A model generated the notes under the pieces. That model made no database searches. It saw nothing but the letters and a program-made list of their open reading frames with translations, and was not told the DNA's origin. From [Mycobacterium] manitobense (lineage in GTDB: Bacteria > Actinomycetota > Actinomycetes > Mycobacteriales > Mycobacteriaceae): DNA of 64,000 nt. Shown piece by piece: positions 36,805-46,282 of the stretch. The stretch lies in NCBI RefSeq assembly GCF_025821665.1, contig NZ_JACKSJ010000148.1, forward strand, positions 167,703-231,702, in the 5' to 3' direction. Numbering within the stretch: the first letter of the stretch is position 1; each line of letters opens with the position of its first letter. The position numbers and the translations under genes are program-made.

Positions 36805-37713
36805 ATGTCGACGGCTCGCACATCACCGCCCACCGAACGCGTGGTGGCCGTGCTGGACTACCTCGCCGGCCACCCCCAGGGCCGGTTCGGGCTGTCCGAC
36901 CTGGCGCGGCGCCTGCAGCTGAGCAAGCCCACGTGCCTGGGCATCGTCACCACCCTGACCGCGGCGGGATACCTGGTGCGCGACGCGCAGGACAAGACCT
37001 ACCGGCTGGGCCCCGCGCTGATCGCGCTCGGGCACACCGCCCAGGAGTCGCTCCGGGTCAACCCCGCCGCGCGCGCCGAGCTGCGCCGGCTCTCGGCGGC
37101 CTACTCGGCGACGGCCGCGCTGTCGGCGGTGGTCGAGGACCGCATCACCGTGCTGGACCTGGTGTCGCCACCGGAGGCGAGCGCCCCGGTGCACGTGGGC
37201 CAGAGCTATCCGTTCGCGCCGCCCGTCGGGTTGATGTTCGTGCTCTGGGACGACGACGCCGTGCGGACCTGGCTGGCCAAGGAGCCGACGGTGCCGCTCC
37301 GCACGGACGACGACCGGCTGCAGCGGGTGATCGCCGAGTGCCGGGCCGACGGCTACCTGGTGGAGCGGCAGACCGCAGCCGGGCAGCGGCTCTACGCACT
37401 GACCGCGGGCATCCCGAGCACACTGCCCCACGAGTTGCGCGCGCTGCTCGGCGAGATGGTGTCCGACATCGGCGAGCGGGTGTACCTGCGGAGCGAGTCC
37501 GCCGGCGACGGGCGGCAGCGCCACGACGTCAGCGTCATCTCCGCCCCCGTGTACGACCACCATCAGCGCCAGGCCATGGTCGTCTCCCTGCACGTCGGCC
37601 GGTCGCTGAGCGCCGCCGAGATCGTCCGGCGGGCGCGCCGGCTGATGTCGTCCGCCGACGCACTGACCGTTCAGCTGGGCGGCGAGAAGCCTTCCTGGCC
37701 AGCGGTCAGCTGA
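36805..37713 (+). CDS. IclR-family transcriptional regulator
   Basis: 302 aa from ATG 36805. The N-terminal winged helix-turn-helix (LSDLARRLQLSKPTCLGIVTTL) is followed by a GAF-like effector domain (about 85-280). Ligand unknown. It diverges from the KstR-controlled DUF1214 unit and might also act on that promoter. Its last eight bases overlap the convergent recQ-type gene. Confidence 0.88.
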   Translation: MSTARTSPPTERVVAVLDYLAGHPQGRFGLSDLARRLQLSKPTCLGIVTTLTAAGYLVRDAQDKTYRLGPALIALGHTAQESLRVNPAARAELRRLSAAYSATAALSAVVEDRITVLDLVSPPEASAPVHVGQSYPFAPPVGLMFVLWDDDAVRTWLAKEPTVPLRTDDDRLQRVIAECRADGYLVERQTAAGQRLYALTAGIPSTLPHELRALLGEMVSDIGERVYLRSESAGDGRQRHDVSVISAPVYDHHQRQAMVVSLHVGRSLSAAEIVRRARRLMSSADALTVQLGGEKPSWPAVS

Positions 37714-39784
37714 CCGCGGCCATCGCGAACGGCAGCACGGCGGGCGCTCCCCCGTCCCGCGCCACCCGGGCGGCCATCGTCAGCGTCCAGCCCGTGTCGG
37801 TGAGGTCATCGACCAGCAGCACCGGCCCGCCAACCGTCGACAGGTCCGGCGTCTCCCACGAATCGTTCAGCGCGGCAACGCGATACGCGGAGTTCGCGGC
37901 GCTCACCGGGCGACGGTCGGGCCGGTACCGCAAGGTGCCCAGGTTCTCGAGACGGCCCAGCTCGGCGAGCCTGCCGGCCAGCGACACGATCAGCCGCGGC
38001 CGCGCCACCGAGTCCATCGCCAGGACGGCGACGGGGCGTGTCTGCCACTCCCACGCGGCCAGCACGTCGACCGCGGCACGCACGACGTCGTCGCTCACCT
38101 CCTCGTCCGGCGCGTCGAGCACCGCGCGCAGCCGGGCGCCCCAGCCGAGATCGGTGAGCCGGCCGATCACCCGGCCCGGCTCCGGCCCGTCGCCGATGCG
38201 GCCGGACAGCGGCACGCCGAGCTTCGCCAGCCCGGACGGCCACTGCTTGCGCGGGGTGATCTCCACGCCCGGCCGCAGCAGCCGTTGCCGGGTGGCCTGT
38301 GCGGTCGCGTCGTCGACGTCGGCGCCGTAGTGACTGCCCGCGCAGTTGTCACACCGGCCGCAGCGCTCGCCGTCGGTCAGCTCCGGATCGTCGAGCTGAC
38401 GGCGCAGGAACGTCATCCGGCACTCGTCGGTCGACTGGTACTCGAGCATCGCCTGTTGCTCACGCCGGCGCGCGGCGTCGAGGTTGCGGTAGCGCTCCTC
38501 GTCGTAGGTCCACGGCTCACCGGTGCCCACCCAGCCGCCCTTGACCCGCCGGACCGCCCCGTCGACGTCGAGCACCTTGAGCACCATCTCCAGCCGCGCG
38601 CGGTTCAGGTCGACGAGCGGTTCGAGCGCAGGAGTCGACTGCGGGCGGTCGGGCTCGAGCGCCCGCAGCACGTCGCGCACCATCGCCTCCGACGGGAACG
38701 CCACCGATGCGAAGTAGCGCCACACGTCCTGGTCCTCCCGGCCGGGCAGCAGGATCACCTCTGCCTGCGCCGTCGACCTGCCGGCGCGGCCGACCTGCTG
38801 GTAGTAGGCGATCGGTGACGACGGCGCGCCGAGGTGCACGACGAACCCCAGATCCGGCTTGTCGAAACCCATGCCCAGTGCGGACGTCGCGATCAGCGCC
38901 TTGACCTCGTTGGCGAGCAGGTCCGCCTCGAGCTGCTCGCGCTCGGCGGCCTCGGTGGCGCCGGTGTACGCGGCGACCGGGTGGCCGTTCTCCCGCAGCA
39001 ACGCCGCCACGTCGTGCGCCTGCGCGACAGTCAGGGTGTAGACGATCCCCGAGCCGGGCAGCGACCCGAGGTGCGCGGCGATCCAGGCGGCCCGCTGGGC
39101 CGGGTTGCCCGCGTTCACCACCGACAGCCGCAGCGACTCCCGGTCCAGTCCGCCGCGCAGCACCACCGTGTCGCGGCCGCCCACGCCCAGCTGGCTCGCG
39201 ACGTCGTCGACCACCCGGTCGTTGGCCGTCGCGGTGGTGGCGAGCACCGGGATGTCGGCGCCGAGGTCGGCGATGAGGGTGCGGATCCGGCGGTAGTCGG
39301 GCCGGAAGTCGTGGCCCCAGTCGGACACGCAGTGCGCTTCGTCCACCACGACCAGGCCCGCGTCGCGGGCCAGCGCGGGCAGCACCCGGTCACGGAAGTC
39401 GGGGTTGTTCAGCCGCTCCGGACTGACCAGCAGGACATCGAGGTCACCGGCCCCCACCCGGGCGTGGATCTCGTCCCAGTCGGTGACATTGCTCGAGTTG
39501 ATCGTCGCGGCACGCACCCCGGCCCGCTCGGCGGCGGCCACCTGGTTGCGCATCAGCGCCAGCAGCGGCGACACGATGACGGTGGGACCGTGCCCGGCGG
39601 CGCGCAGCAGCTTCGCGGCGATGAAGTACACCGCCGACTTGCCCCACCCGGTGCGCTGCACCACCAGCGCTTGGCGCCGGTGCACGACGAGGGCCTCGAT
39701 GGCCGTCCACTGGTCGTCGCGCAGGGTGGCGTGCGGTCCTGCCAGCTGCTCGAGAAGGGCCTGGGCCTCGGTCCGCGTCGCCAT
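37706..39784 (-). CDS. RecQ-type DNA helicase with C-terminal phosphoribosyltransferase-like domain
   Basis: 692 aa from ATG 39784. Superfamily 2 helicase motifs: RTGWGKSA (Walker A), DEAHC, TTATAND, and QQVGRAGR (motif VI). The RecQ zinc domain is present (ECRMTF... CGRCDNC), but I see no HRDC domain. Instead the last 150 or so residues end with LLVDDLTDTGWTLT, a PRPP-loop-like signature of type I phosphoribosyltransferases (ComF/PyrE fold). The protein probably unwinds DNA in repair; the role of the extra domain is unknown. Confidence 0.9.
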   Translation of the reverse strand: MATRTEAQALLEQLAGPHATLRDDQWTAIEALVVHRRQALVVQRTGWGKSAVYFIAAKLLRAAGHGPTVIVSPLLALMRNQVAAAERAGVRAATINSSNVTDWDEIHARVGAGDLDVLLVSPERLNNPDFRDRVLPALARDAGLVVVDEAHCVSDWGHDFRPDYRRIRTLIADLGADIPVLATTATANDRVVDDVASQLGVGGRDTVVLRGGLDRESLRLSVVNAGNPAQRAAWIAAHLGSLPGSGIVYTLTVAQAHDVAALLRENGHPVAAYTGATEAAEREQLEADLLANEVKALIATSALGMGFDKPDLGFVVHLGAPSSPIAYYQQVGRAGRSTAQAEVILLPGREDQDVWRYFASVAFPSEAMVRDVLRALEPDRPQSTPALEPLVDLNRARLEMVLKVLDVDGAVRRVKGGWVGTGEPWTYDEERYRNLDAARRREQQAMLEYQSTDECRMTFLRRQLDDPELTDGERCGRCDNCAGSHYGADVDDATAQATRQRLLRPGVEITPRKQWPSGLAKLGVPLSGRIGDGPEPGRVIGRLTDLGWGARLRAVLDAPDEEVSDDVVRAAVDVLAAWEWQTRPVAVLAMDSVARPRLIVSLAGRLAELGRLENLGTLRYRPDRRPVSAANSAYRVAALNDSWETPDLSTVGGPVLLVDDLTDTGWTLTMAARVARDGGAPAVLPFAMAAVS

Positions 39785-39825
39785 GCCGCAATCGTGCCTG
39801 GCCCCGGTGACAGCCCGACGGGCAG

Positions 39826-40524
39826 CTAGGCGATCACGAGCCAGATGGCGGCGAAGTGGCAGAGCGCCGCGACCGCGGTGAACGCGTGGAACACCTCGTG
39901 GTGCCCGAACGTGGTCGGCCACGGATTCGGCCAGCGCATGCCGTAGCAGACGGCGCCGATGTTGTAGAGCACCGCGCCGGCGATCAAGAGTGCGACGACC
40001 GTCAGGCCGGCACCGAGCAGCAGCGTCTCGGCGAACCAGATCGCCGCCCAGCCGAAGGCCAGATACAGGCTGACGCCGATCCACCGGGGGCCGGACGGCC
40101 AGGCCATCTTGAACAGCACGCCGGCCGCGGCGCCGGTCCACACGACCACCAGCACCTCGGCCCCGACCGACGGCGGCATGGCCAGCAGTGCGAGCGGTGT
40201 GTAGGTGCCTGCGATGAACACGAAGATCACCGAATGGTCGACGCGCATCATCCACTTCTGGGTGACCGGCGAGGTCCACCGCATCCGGTGGTACACCGCA
40301 CTGACGCTGAACATCGTGATGATCGCGGCGACGTACACCAGGGCGGCCCAGCCGGCCGCTGTCGGCCGGTCACCGGTCCACGCGACCCCGATCAGCGCCG
40401 CGCCGCCGAGCACGGCGAGGAATGCGGCGACGACGTGGATCCAGCCGCGGGCACGGGGTGCGAGGAACACATCGCTGACCGGACCGCCGACGGGCTCCGG
40501 CATCTGGAGCGTTCCAGTCACCAT
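39826..40524 (-). CDS. hemolysin III/PAQR-type membrane protein
   Basis: 232 aa with about seven hydrophobic segments. The conserved metal-site positions of the family are seen: SAVYHR, DHSVIFVFIAGTYTP and GHHEVFHAFTA...CHF. Bacterial members (YqfA, Hly-III) sit in the inner membrane; hydrolase activity is proposed for the superfamily but the substrate is not known. Upstream of the recQ-type gene by 41 bp on the same strand. Confidence 0.88.
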   Translation of the reverse strand: MVTGTLQMPEPVGGPVSDVFLAPRARGWIHVVAAFLAVLGGAALIGVAWTGDRPTAAGWAALVYVAAIITMFSVSAVYHRMRWTSPVTQKWMMRVDHSVIFVFIAGTYTPLALLAMPPSVGAEVLVVVWTGAAAGVLFKMAWPSGPRWIGVSLYLAFGWAAIWFAETLLLGAGLTVVALLIAGAVLYNIGAVCYGMRWPNPWPTTFGHHEVFHAFTAVAALCHFAAIWLVIA

Positions 40525-40672
40525 AGATCGATCGTTCAGGGCGTCTCCGATGTCGCGGTAAGCCGGGTGTGCTCACGGCAACCATCGCAGGTGCGACAGC
40601 GATGCACACCATACCCGCAAACGACTGCGCGTCAGAACGGGACAGGCTGTGATGTCACAATCGAGACGTTGC

Positions 40673-41731
40673 TCAGCTCACCCCGGCGGCGGCGTCCTGC
40701 TCACGCTTGATCTCCAGCGCGATATCGATGAGCTGGTCTTCCTGGCCGCCGATCAGCTTGCGCTGGCCCGCGCGGTGCAGCAACTTGTGCGCGGGCACCC
40801 CGTAGCGCTCGGACTGGCGGATGGCGTGCTTGAGGAAACTGGAGTAGACGCCCGAGTAGCCCATGATCAACGCGTTGCGGTCCAACAGGCATTCGGCGGG
40901 CATCGCCGGTGCGACGACCTCCTCGGCCGCGTCGGCGATGTCGAAGAAGTCGATCCCGGTCTTCACGCCGATCTTGTCGAACACCCCGATCAGTGCCTCG
41001 ACCGGAGCATTGCCCGCACCGGCGCCGAACCGGCGGCACGACCCGTCGATCTGCTTGGCTCCCGCCCGCACCGCCTCGATCGAGTTGGCCACCCCGAGCC
41101 CGAGGTTCTCGTGACCGTGAAAACCGACCTGGGCGTCGTCACCGAGTTCGGCGACCAGCGCGGCCACCCGGTCACGCACACCCTCGAGCACCAGCGCGCC
41201 CGCGGAGTCGACCACGTAGACGCACTGACATCCCGCGTCGGCCATGATGCGGGCCTGGGCGGCCAGCTTCTCCGGTGGGATCGTGTGGCTCATCATCAGG
41301 AACCCGACCGTCTCCAGACCGAGTTCACGGGCCAGCCCGAAGTGCTGGATCGAGACGTCGGCCTCGGTGCAGTGGGTGGCGATGCGGCAGATCGAACCGC
41401 CGTTGTTCTGCGCCTCCTTGATGTCCTCCTTGGTGCCCACCCCGGGCAGCATCAGGAAGGCGATCTTCGAGTTCTTCGCCGTCTCGGCAGCCAGCTTGAT
41501 CAGCTGCTGCTCCGGGGTCTTGGAGAACCCGTAATTGAAGCTCGACCCACCGAGCCCGTCGCCGTGGGTGACCTCGATGACAGGAACGCCTGCCGCGTCC
41601 AGGGCGGCGACGATCGCACCGACCTCGTCGGTTGTGAACTGGTGGCGCTTGTGGTGGCTGCCGTCCCGCAGAGAGGTGTCCGTCATCCGGATGTCCCACA
41701 TCGGGTCGAAATAGATCTCGTCGGTACTCAT
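40673..41731 (-). CDS. hsaF: HsaF, 4-hydroxy-2-oxo-acid aldolase
   Basis: Pyruvate-dependent class II aldolase that cleaves the 4-hydroxy-2-oxo acid from sterol rings A and B to pyruvate and an aldehyde, which is channelled to HsaG. 352 aa. The metal and substrate site is RMTDTSLRDGSHHKRHQ near the N-terminus and VGFHGHENLGLG mid-protein; the DmpG-like communication domain is at the C-terminus. ATG overlaps the hsaG stop by four bases. Confidence 0.96.
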   Translation of the reverse strand: MSTDEIYFDPMWDIRMTDTSLRDGSHHKRHQFTTDEVGAIVAALDAAGVPVIEVTHGDGLGGSSFNYGFSKTPEQQLIKLAAETAKNSKIAFLMLPGVGTKEDIKEAQNNGGSICRIATHCTEADVSIQHFGLARELGLETVGFLMMSHTIPPEKLAAQARIMADAGCQCVYVVDSAGALVLEGVRDRVAALVAELGDDAQVGFHGHENLGLGVANSIEAVRAGAKQIDGSCRRFGAGAGNAPVEALIGVFDKIGVKTGIDFFDIADAAEEVVAPAMPAECLLDRNALIMGYSGVYSSFLKHAIRQSERYGVPAHKLLHRAGQRKLIGGQEDQLIDIALEIKREQDAAAGVS

Positions 41732-42657
41732 GCCTGGGCTCCAGATCCTGCAGAAAGGCTTGCTCCAAGTTTTTCTCTGGCGATCTCCTCGCCGACCTTG
41801 GTGGCCGCGGCGGTCATGATGTCGAGGTTCCCGGCGTAGGGCGGCAGGTAGTCACCCGCGCCCTCCACCTCGATGAACGTCGTCACCACCGCCTGCCCGC
41901 CGGAGTTCATCGACGGGTCGTCGAACTGCGGCTCGTTGAGCAGCCGGTAGCCCGGCACGTAGGTCTGCACCTCGGCCACCACGTCGCGGATCGACTGCGC
42001 GATCGCGTCACGGTCGGCGTCCTCGGGAATGGCGCAGAAGATGGTGTCGCGCATGATCATCGGCGGATCGGCCGGATTGAGGATGATGATCGCCTTGCCC
42101 CGCCTGGCGCCGCCGATGTTCTGCACCCCGGCGCTGGTGGTCTTGGTGAACTCGTCGATGTTGGCGCGCGTCCCCGGCCCGGCCGACGCCGAGGACACCG
42201 ATGCCACGATCTCGCCATAGGGCACGTCCACCACGCGTGACACGGCATGCACGATCGGGATGGTGGCCTGCCCGCCGCAGGTCACCATGTTGACGTTCGG
42301 CGCATCAAGGTGCTCACGCAGATTCGCCGGCGGGATCACCCCCGGCCCGACCGCGGCCGGTGTCAGGTCGATCGCGCGGATGCCCGCCTCGGCGTAGCGC
42401 GGGGCGGCGTCGCGGTGCACGTAGGCGCTGGTGGCCTCGAACACCATGTCCGGCTTCTCATCCCGCGCCAGCAGCCAATCCACCCCCTCGTGGGTGGTCT
42501 CCAGACCCAACTTGCGGGCCCGCGCCAGACCCTCGGACTCCGGGTCGATCCCGACCATCCACCGCGGCTCCAACACATCCGACCGCAGCAGCTTGTACAG
42601 CAGATCGGTGCTGATGTTGCCCGATCCGACGATCGCGACTTGCAGCTTCTGCGGCAT
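41728..42657 (-). CDS. hsaG: HsaG, acylating aldehyde dehydrogenase
   Basis: CoA-acylating acetaldehyde/propionaldehyde dehydrogenase, partner of HsaF in the aldolase-dehydrogenase complex. 309 aa. NAD-binding VGSGNISTDLL at the N-terminus; catalytic Cys in NMVTCGGQATIP. Lies 15 bp after hsaE and is coupled to hsaF. Confidence 0.96.
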   Translation of the reverse strand: MPQKLQVAIVGSGNISTDLLYKLLRSDVLEPRWMVGIDPESEGLARARKLGLETTHEGVDWLLARDEKPDMVFEATSAYVHRDAAPRYAEAGIRAIDLTPAAVGPGVIPPANLREHLDAPNVNMVTCGGQATIPIVHAVSRVVDVPYGEIVASVSSASAGPGTRANIDEFTKTTSAGVQNIGGARRGKAIIILNPADPPMIMRDTIFCAIPEDADRDAIAQSIRDVVAEVQTYVPGYRLLNEPQFDDPSMNSGGQAVVTTFIEVEGAGDYLPPYAGNLDIMTAAATKVGEEIAREKLGASLSAGSGAQA

Positions 42658-42672
42658 TGCTTCTCCCCTGGC

Positions 42673-43458
42673 TTATTCGAAACTCAGCTTGACTGAACCT
42701 AACCCGGCGAAGTCCGCGACGAAATGACTGCCGGGTGGTGCATCTATCGCACGTGTGCACGAGCCCGGCAGCACGATGTCGCCGGCCTTCAACCGAACGC
42801 CGAAGCTCTCGACCTTGCGGGCCAGCCACGCCACCGCGGTGACCGGGTTGCCCAGCACCGCGTCGCTGCGCCCCTCGGCGACGACCTCGCCGTTGTTGGT
42901 CAGCACCGCGTCGATGGCCTTGATGTCGATGTCCTTCGGCGACACCCTGGCCTCGCCCAGCACCCACCCCGCCGAGGACGCGTTGTCGGCGATGGTGTCG
43001 CACAACTTGATCTTCCAGTCGGTGATCCGGGTGTCGATGAGCTCGATCGCCGGCGCGAACGCGGCCGTCGCGGCGAGCACGTCCTCCTCGGTGCAGTTCG
43101 CCCCGGGCAGGTCGTCGGCGAGGATGAAACCGACCTCGACCTCGACCCGCGGGTAGAGATACCGCCCGGCCTGGACGGGAACATCCTCGTACACCTGCAT
43201 CTCGTCGAGCAGATGGCCGTAGTCGGGTTCGTCGACGCCCATCATCTTCTGCATCGCCTCGGACGACAGGCCCACTTTGTGGCCGATCACCCGGGCTCCC
43301 TCAGCGACGCGCTGACGGATGTTGATCAGCTGGATCTCGTAGGCGTCGACGACGTCGATGTCGGATTCGCGGGCGGTCAGCGGGCTGATCGGAACGCGGC
43401 TCCGTTCGGCCTGCGCCAGGTCGGCGGCAAGCCACTCACGCACCTCGGCAGAGAGCAT
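42673..43458 (-). CDS. hsaE: HsaE, 2-hydroxy-dienoate hydratase
   Basis: Hydratase of the fumarylacetoacetase-like fold that adds water to 2-hydroxyhexa-2,4-dienoate from rings A and B. 261 aa. Metal-site region YLYPRVEVEVGFILADDLPG, and the C-terminal GDIVLPGSC. First gene of the hsaE-hsaG-hsaF unit; its ATG is 58 bp from the KstR operator shared with kstD. Confidence 0.94.
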   Translation of the reverse strand: MLSAEVREWLAADLAQAERSRVPISPLTARESDIDVVDAYEIQLINIRQRVAEGARVIGHKVGLSSEAMQKMMGVDEPDYGHLLDEMQVYEDVPVQAGRYLYPRVEVEVGFILADDLPGANCTEEDVLAATAAFAPAIELIDTRITDWKIKLCDTIADNASSAGWVLGEARVSPKDIDIKAIDAVLTNNGEVVAEGRSDAVLGNPVTAVAWLARKVESFGVRLKAGDIVLPGSCTRAIDAPPGSHFVADFAGLGSVKLSFE

Positions 43459-43516
43459 CTACCTGAATTCCCCTCGTTTCGTCGACCGGCGCAGTTGTGG
43501 GTCGGCCGGGCGATTC

Positions 43517-43530
43517 TATAACGTGTTCTA
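43517..43530. promoter_or_regulatory. KstR-type operator between hsaE and kstD
   Basis: TATAACGTGTTCTA fits the consensus. It ends at base 43530, a single base before the kstD ATG at 43532, and lies 58 bp upstream of hsaE. There is no room for a ribosome-binding site on the kstD side. Confidence 0.9.
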
Positions 43531-43531
43531 C

Positions 43532-45238
43532 ATGACCGGACAGGAGTACGATGTCGTCGTGGTGGGGAGCGGCGCAGCCGGCATGGTTGCCGCCCTCACC
43601 GCCGCTCACCAGGGCCTTTCCACAGTAGTCGTTGAGAAGGCCGCGCACTACGGTGGTTCCACTGCGCGGTCAGGTGGCGGCGTCTGGATCCCGAACAACG
43701 AGATCCTCAAGCGTGACGGCGTCAAGGACACCCCCGACGCGGCCCGCCAGTACCTGCACGCCATCATCGGCGACGTGGTGCCGGCCGAGCGGATCGACAC
43801 CTATCTGGACCGGGCGCCGGAGATGTTGTCGTTCGTGCTGAAGCACTCGCCGTTGAAGCTGTGCTGGGTGCCGGGGTACTCGGACTACTACCCGGAGGCA
43901 CCGGGCGGCAAGCCGACCGGTCGCTCCGTCGAGCCGAAGCCGTTCGACGCCAAGAAGCTCGGCGCCGACCTCGACGGCCTCGAGCCGCCGTACGGCAAGG
44001 TGCCGATGAACATGGTGGTCATGCAGCAGGACTATGTCCGGCTGAACCAGCTCAAGCGCCACCCACGCGGCGTGCTGCGCAGCCTGAAGGTCGGCGTGCG
44101 CGCGACGTGGGCGAAGGCGACCGGCAAGAACCTGGTCGGCATGGGCCGCGCGTTGATCGCCCCCCTGCGCATCGGCCTCCAGCAGGCCGGGGTCCCGGTG
44201 CGGCTCAACACCGCGCTGACCGACCTCTACATCGAGGACGGGGTGGTGCGCGGCGTCTACGTTGTTGATGCGCGGGACTCCACAAACGCCGAGCCCGAAC
44301 TCATCCGGGTGCGCCGCGGAGTGATCCTGGGCAGCGGCGGGTTCGAGCACAACGAGCAGATGCGGGTGAAGTACCAGCGCGCACCGATCAGCACCGAGTG
44401 GACCGTCGGCGCCAAGGCGAACACCGGCGACGGCATCGTGGCGGCCGAGAAGCTCGGCGCCGCACTGGACGTCATGGAGGACGCCTGGTGGGGACCGACG
44501 GTGCCCCTGGTCGGCGCGCCGTGGTTCGCGCTCTCGGAACGCAACTCGCCCGGCTCGATCATCGTCAACATGTCCGGCAATCGGTTCATGAACGAGTCCA
44601 TGCCGTATGTCGAGGCGTGCCACCACATGTACGGCGGTGTCTACGGCCAGGGATCCGGACCCGGCGAGAACATCCCGGCCTGGCTGGTGTTCGACCAGCA
44701 GTACCGTGACCGCTACATCTTCGCGGGACTGCAGCCCGGACAGCGCATTCCGCGCAGATGGCTGGAGTCCGGTGTGATCGTCAAGGCGGACACACTGGCC
44801 GAACTGGCCGGCAAGACCGGTGTGCCGGCCGACGCGCTGGAGGCCACGATCGCACGGTTCAACGGCTTCGCCCGCTCCGGCGTCGACGAGGACTTCCACC
44901 GCGGCGAGAGCGCCTACGACCGTTACTACGGCGACCCGACCAACAAGCCGAACCCGAACCTTGGCGAGATCAGTCACGGGCCGTACTACGCGGCCAAGAT
45001 GGTGCCCGGCGACCTGGGGACCAAGGGCGGCATCCGCACCGACGTGCACGGCCGGGCGCTTCGCGATGATGGCTCGGTGATCGAAGGGCTCTATGCCGCA
45101 GGCAATGTGAGCGCCCCGGTGATGGGTCACACCTATCCGGGCCCCGGCGGGACCATAGGTCCGGCCATGGCGTTCGGCTACCTGGCTGCCCTGCACCTCG
45201 CCGGAGCCGCGCAGACATCCGGCGAGGCGGGGAACTGA
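43532..45238 (+). CDS. kstD: KstD, 3-ketosteroid delta1-dehydrogenase
   Basis: FAD enzyme that introduces the delta-1 double bond into 3-ketosteroids, acting with KshA to open ring B. 568 aa. N-terminal dinucleotide motif VVVGSGAAGMVAALTA, GGSTARSGGGVWIP, and the C-terminal flavin segment HTYPGPGGTIGPAMAFGY. ATG 43532 is the first possible start after the KstR palindrome. The stop shares a base with the next start (TGATG). Confidence 0.96.
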   Translation: MTGQEYDVVVVGSGAAGMVAALTAAHQGLSTVVVEKAAHYGGSTARSGGGVWIPNNEILKRDGVKDTPDAARQYLHAIIGDVVPAERIDTYLDRAPEMLSFVLKHSPLKLCWVPGYSDYYPEAPGGKPTGRSVEPKPFDAKKLGADLDGLEPPYGKVPMNMVVMQQDYVRLNQLKRHPRGVLRSLKVGVRATWAKATGKNLVGMGRALIAPLRIGLQQAGVPVRLNTALTDLYIEDGVVRGVYVVDARDSTNAEPELIRVRRGVILGSGGFEHNEQMRVKYQRAPISTEWTVGAKANTGDGIVAAEKLGAALDVMEDAWWGPTVPLVGAPWFALSERNSPGSIIVNMSGNRFMNESMPYVEACHHMYGGVYGQGSGPGENIPAWLVFDQQYRDRYIFAGLQPGQRIPRRWLESGVIVKADTLAELAGKTGVPADALEATIARFNGFARSGVDEDFHRGESAYDRYYGDPTNKPNPNLGEISHGPYYAAKMVPGDLGTKGGIRTDVHGRALRDDGSVIEGLYAAGNVSAPVMGHTYPGPGGTIGPAMAFGYLAALHLAGAAQTSGEAGN

Positions 45239-46098
45239 TGCCGATCAACCTGGACGAGGCGCTCGGAGCCGAGCTCGAACCCGACGAGTTCTCGTGGAGC
45301 AGCAGCGATGTGCAGCTGTACCACCTCGGCCTCGGGGCCGGCGCCGACCCGATGGACCCGCGCGAACTGCGCTACCTGACCGACGACACCCCGCAGGTGC
45401 TGCCGACGTTCGGCAATGTCGCGCAGAGCTTCCACATGACGAAGCCGCCGACGGTGCAGTTCCCGGGCATCGACATCGAGCTGTCGAAGGTGTTGCACGC
45501 CAGCGAGGCGATCTCGGCGCCTGGCCCCATTCCGGCGAGCGGCACCGGTGTGGCCGTCACCCGGTTCACCGACATCTGGGACAAGGGCAAGGCCGCGGTG
45601 ATCTGGTCGGAGACCACCGTCACCGCACCCGACGGCACCCTGCTGTGGACGCAGAAGCGGTCGATCTTCGCGCGCGGCGAGGGCGGCTTCGGCGGCGAGC
45701 GTGGCCCCTCGACCAGCACCGCACCGCCCGAACGCGCACCCGACTTCGAACTGTCGATCCCGGTGCTGCCCCAGCAGGCGCTGCTGTACCGGCTCTGCGG
45801 CGACCGCAACCCGCTGCACTCCGACCCCGGATTCGCCTCGGCCGCAGGCTTTCCCAAGCCGATCCTGCACGGCCTGTGCACCTACGGCATGACGTGCAAG
45901 GCGATCACCGACCACGTGCTCGGCGGCGACGCCGCGGCCGTGGACACCTACGGCGCGCGCTTCGCCGGCGTGGTGTTCCCCGGTGAGACGCTCAAGGCGA
46001 ACGTCTGGAAGGACGACGGACGCTACGTCGCGACCGTCGTCGCGCCCGGCCGGGACGACGCCGCGGTGCTGACCGGGGTGGAGTTCGTCCCGAAGTAG
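45238..46098 (+). CDS. MaoC-type enoyl-CoA hydratase (Rv3538-like)
   Basis: 286-aa double-hotdog hydratase of the R-specific type. The C-terminal hotdog has the hydratase-2 signature YRLCGDRNPLHSDPGFA with catalytic Asp and His, followed by GFPKPILHGLCTYG. The N-terminal half is the degenerate second hotdog. Coupled to kstD by a one-base overlap. Likely acts on a steroid side-chain enoyl-CoA; this is the last recognised gene of the sterol locus here. Confidence 0.9.
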   Translation: MPINLDEALGAELEPDEFSWSSSDVQLYHLGLGAGADPMDPRELRYLTDDTPQVLPTFGNVAQSFHMTKPPTVQFPGIDIELSKVLHASEAISAPGPIPASGTGVAVTRFTDIWDKGKAAVIWSETTVTAPDGTLLWTQKRSIFARGEGGFGGERGPSTSTAPPERAPDFELSIPVLPQQALLYRLCGDRNPLHSDPGFASAAGFPKPILHGLCTYGMTCKAITDHVLGGDAAAVDTYGARFAGVVFPGETLKANVWKDDGRYVATVVAPGRDDAAVLTGVEFVPK

Positions 46099-46282
46099 GA
46101 CGTCGCGCGCTTTTGGCTCTCCCCCGCGGCGGCCTCGCTGCGTCATGTGTTTCCCTTACTCGCGCGCTTCGCCGATTACGGCCCCCGGCGCGTGGCGCCG
46201 TTTGCCATGTGCGTCGATGTCTGACCGAATCGATCGTTAAGCCACCCACTCCTATGTCATGCTGTAGGTGGTCTGGAGCGAA

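Noticed and set aside
37706..43458. A single minus-strand operon from hsaE to the recQ-type gene
   Set aside because: The 148-bp gap before the hemolysin III gene and the change of function suggest separate promoters.
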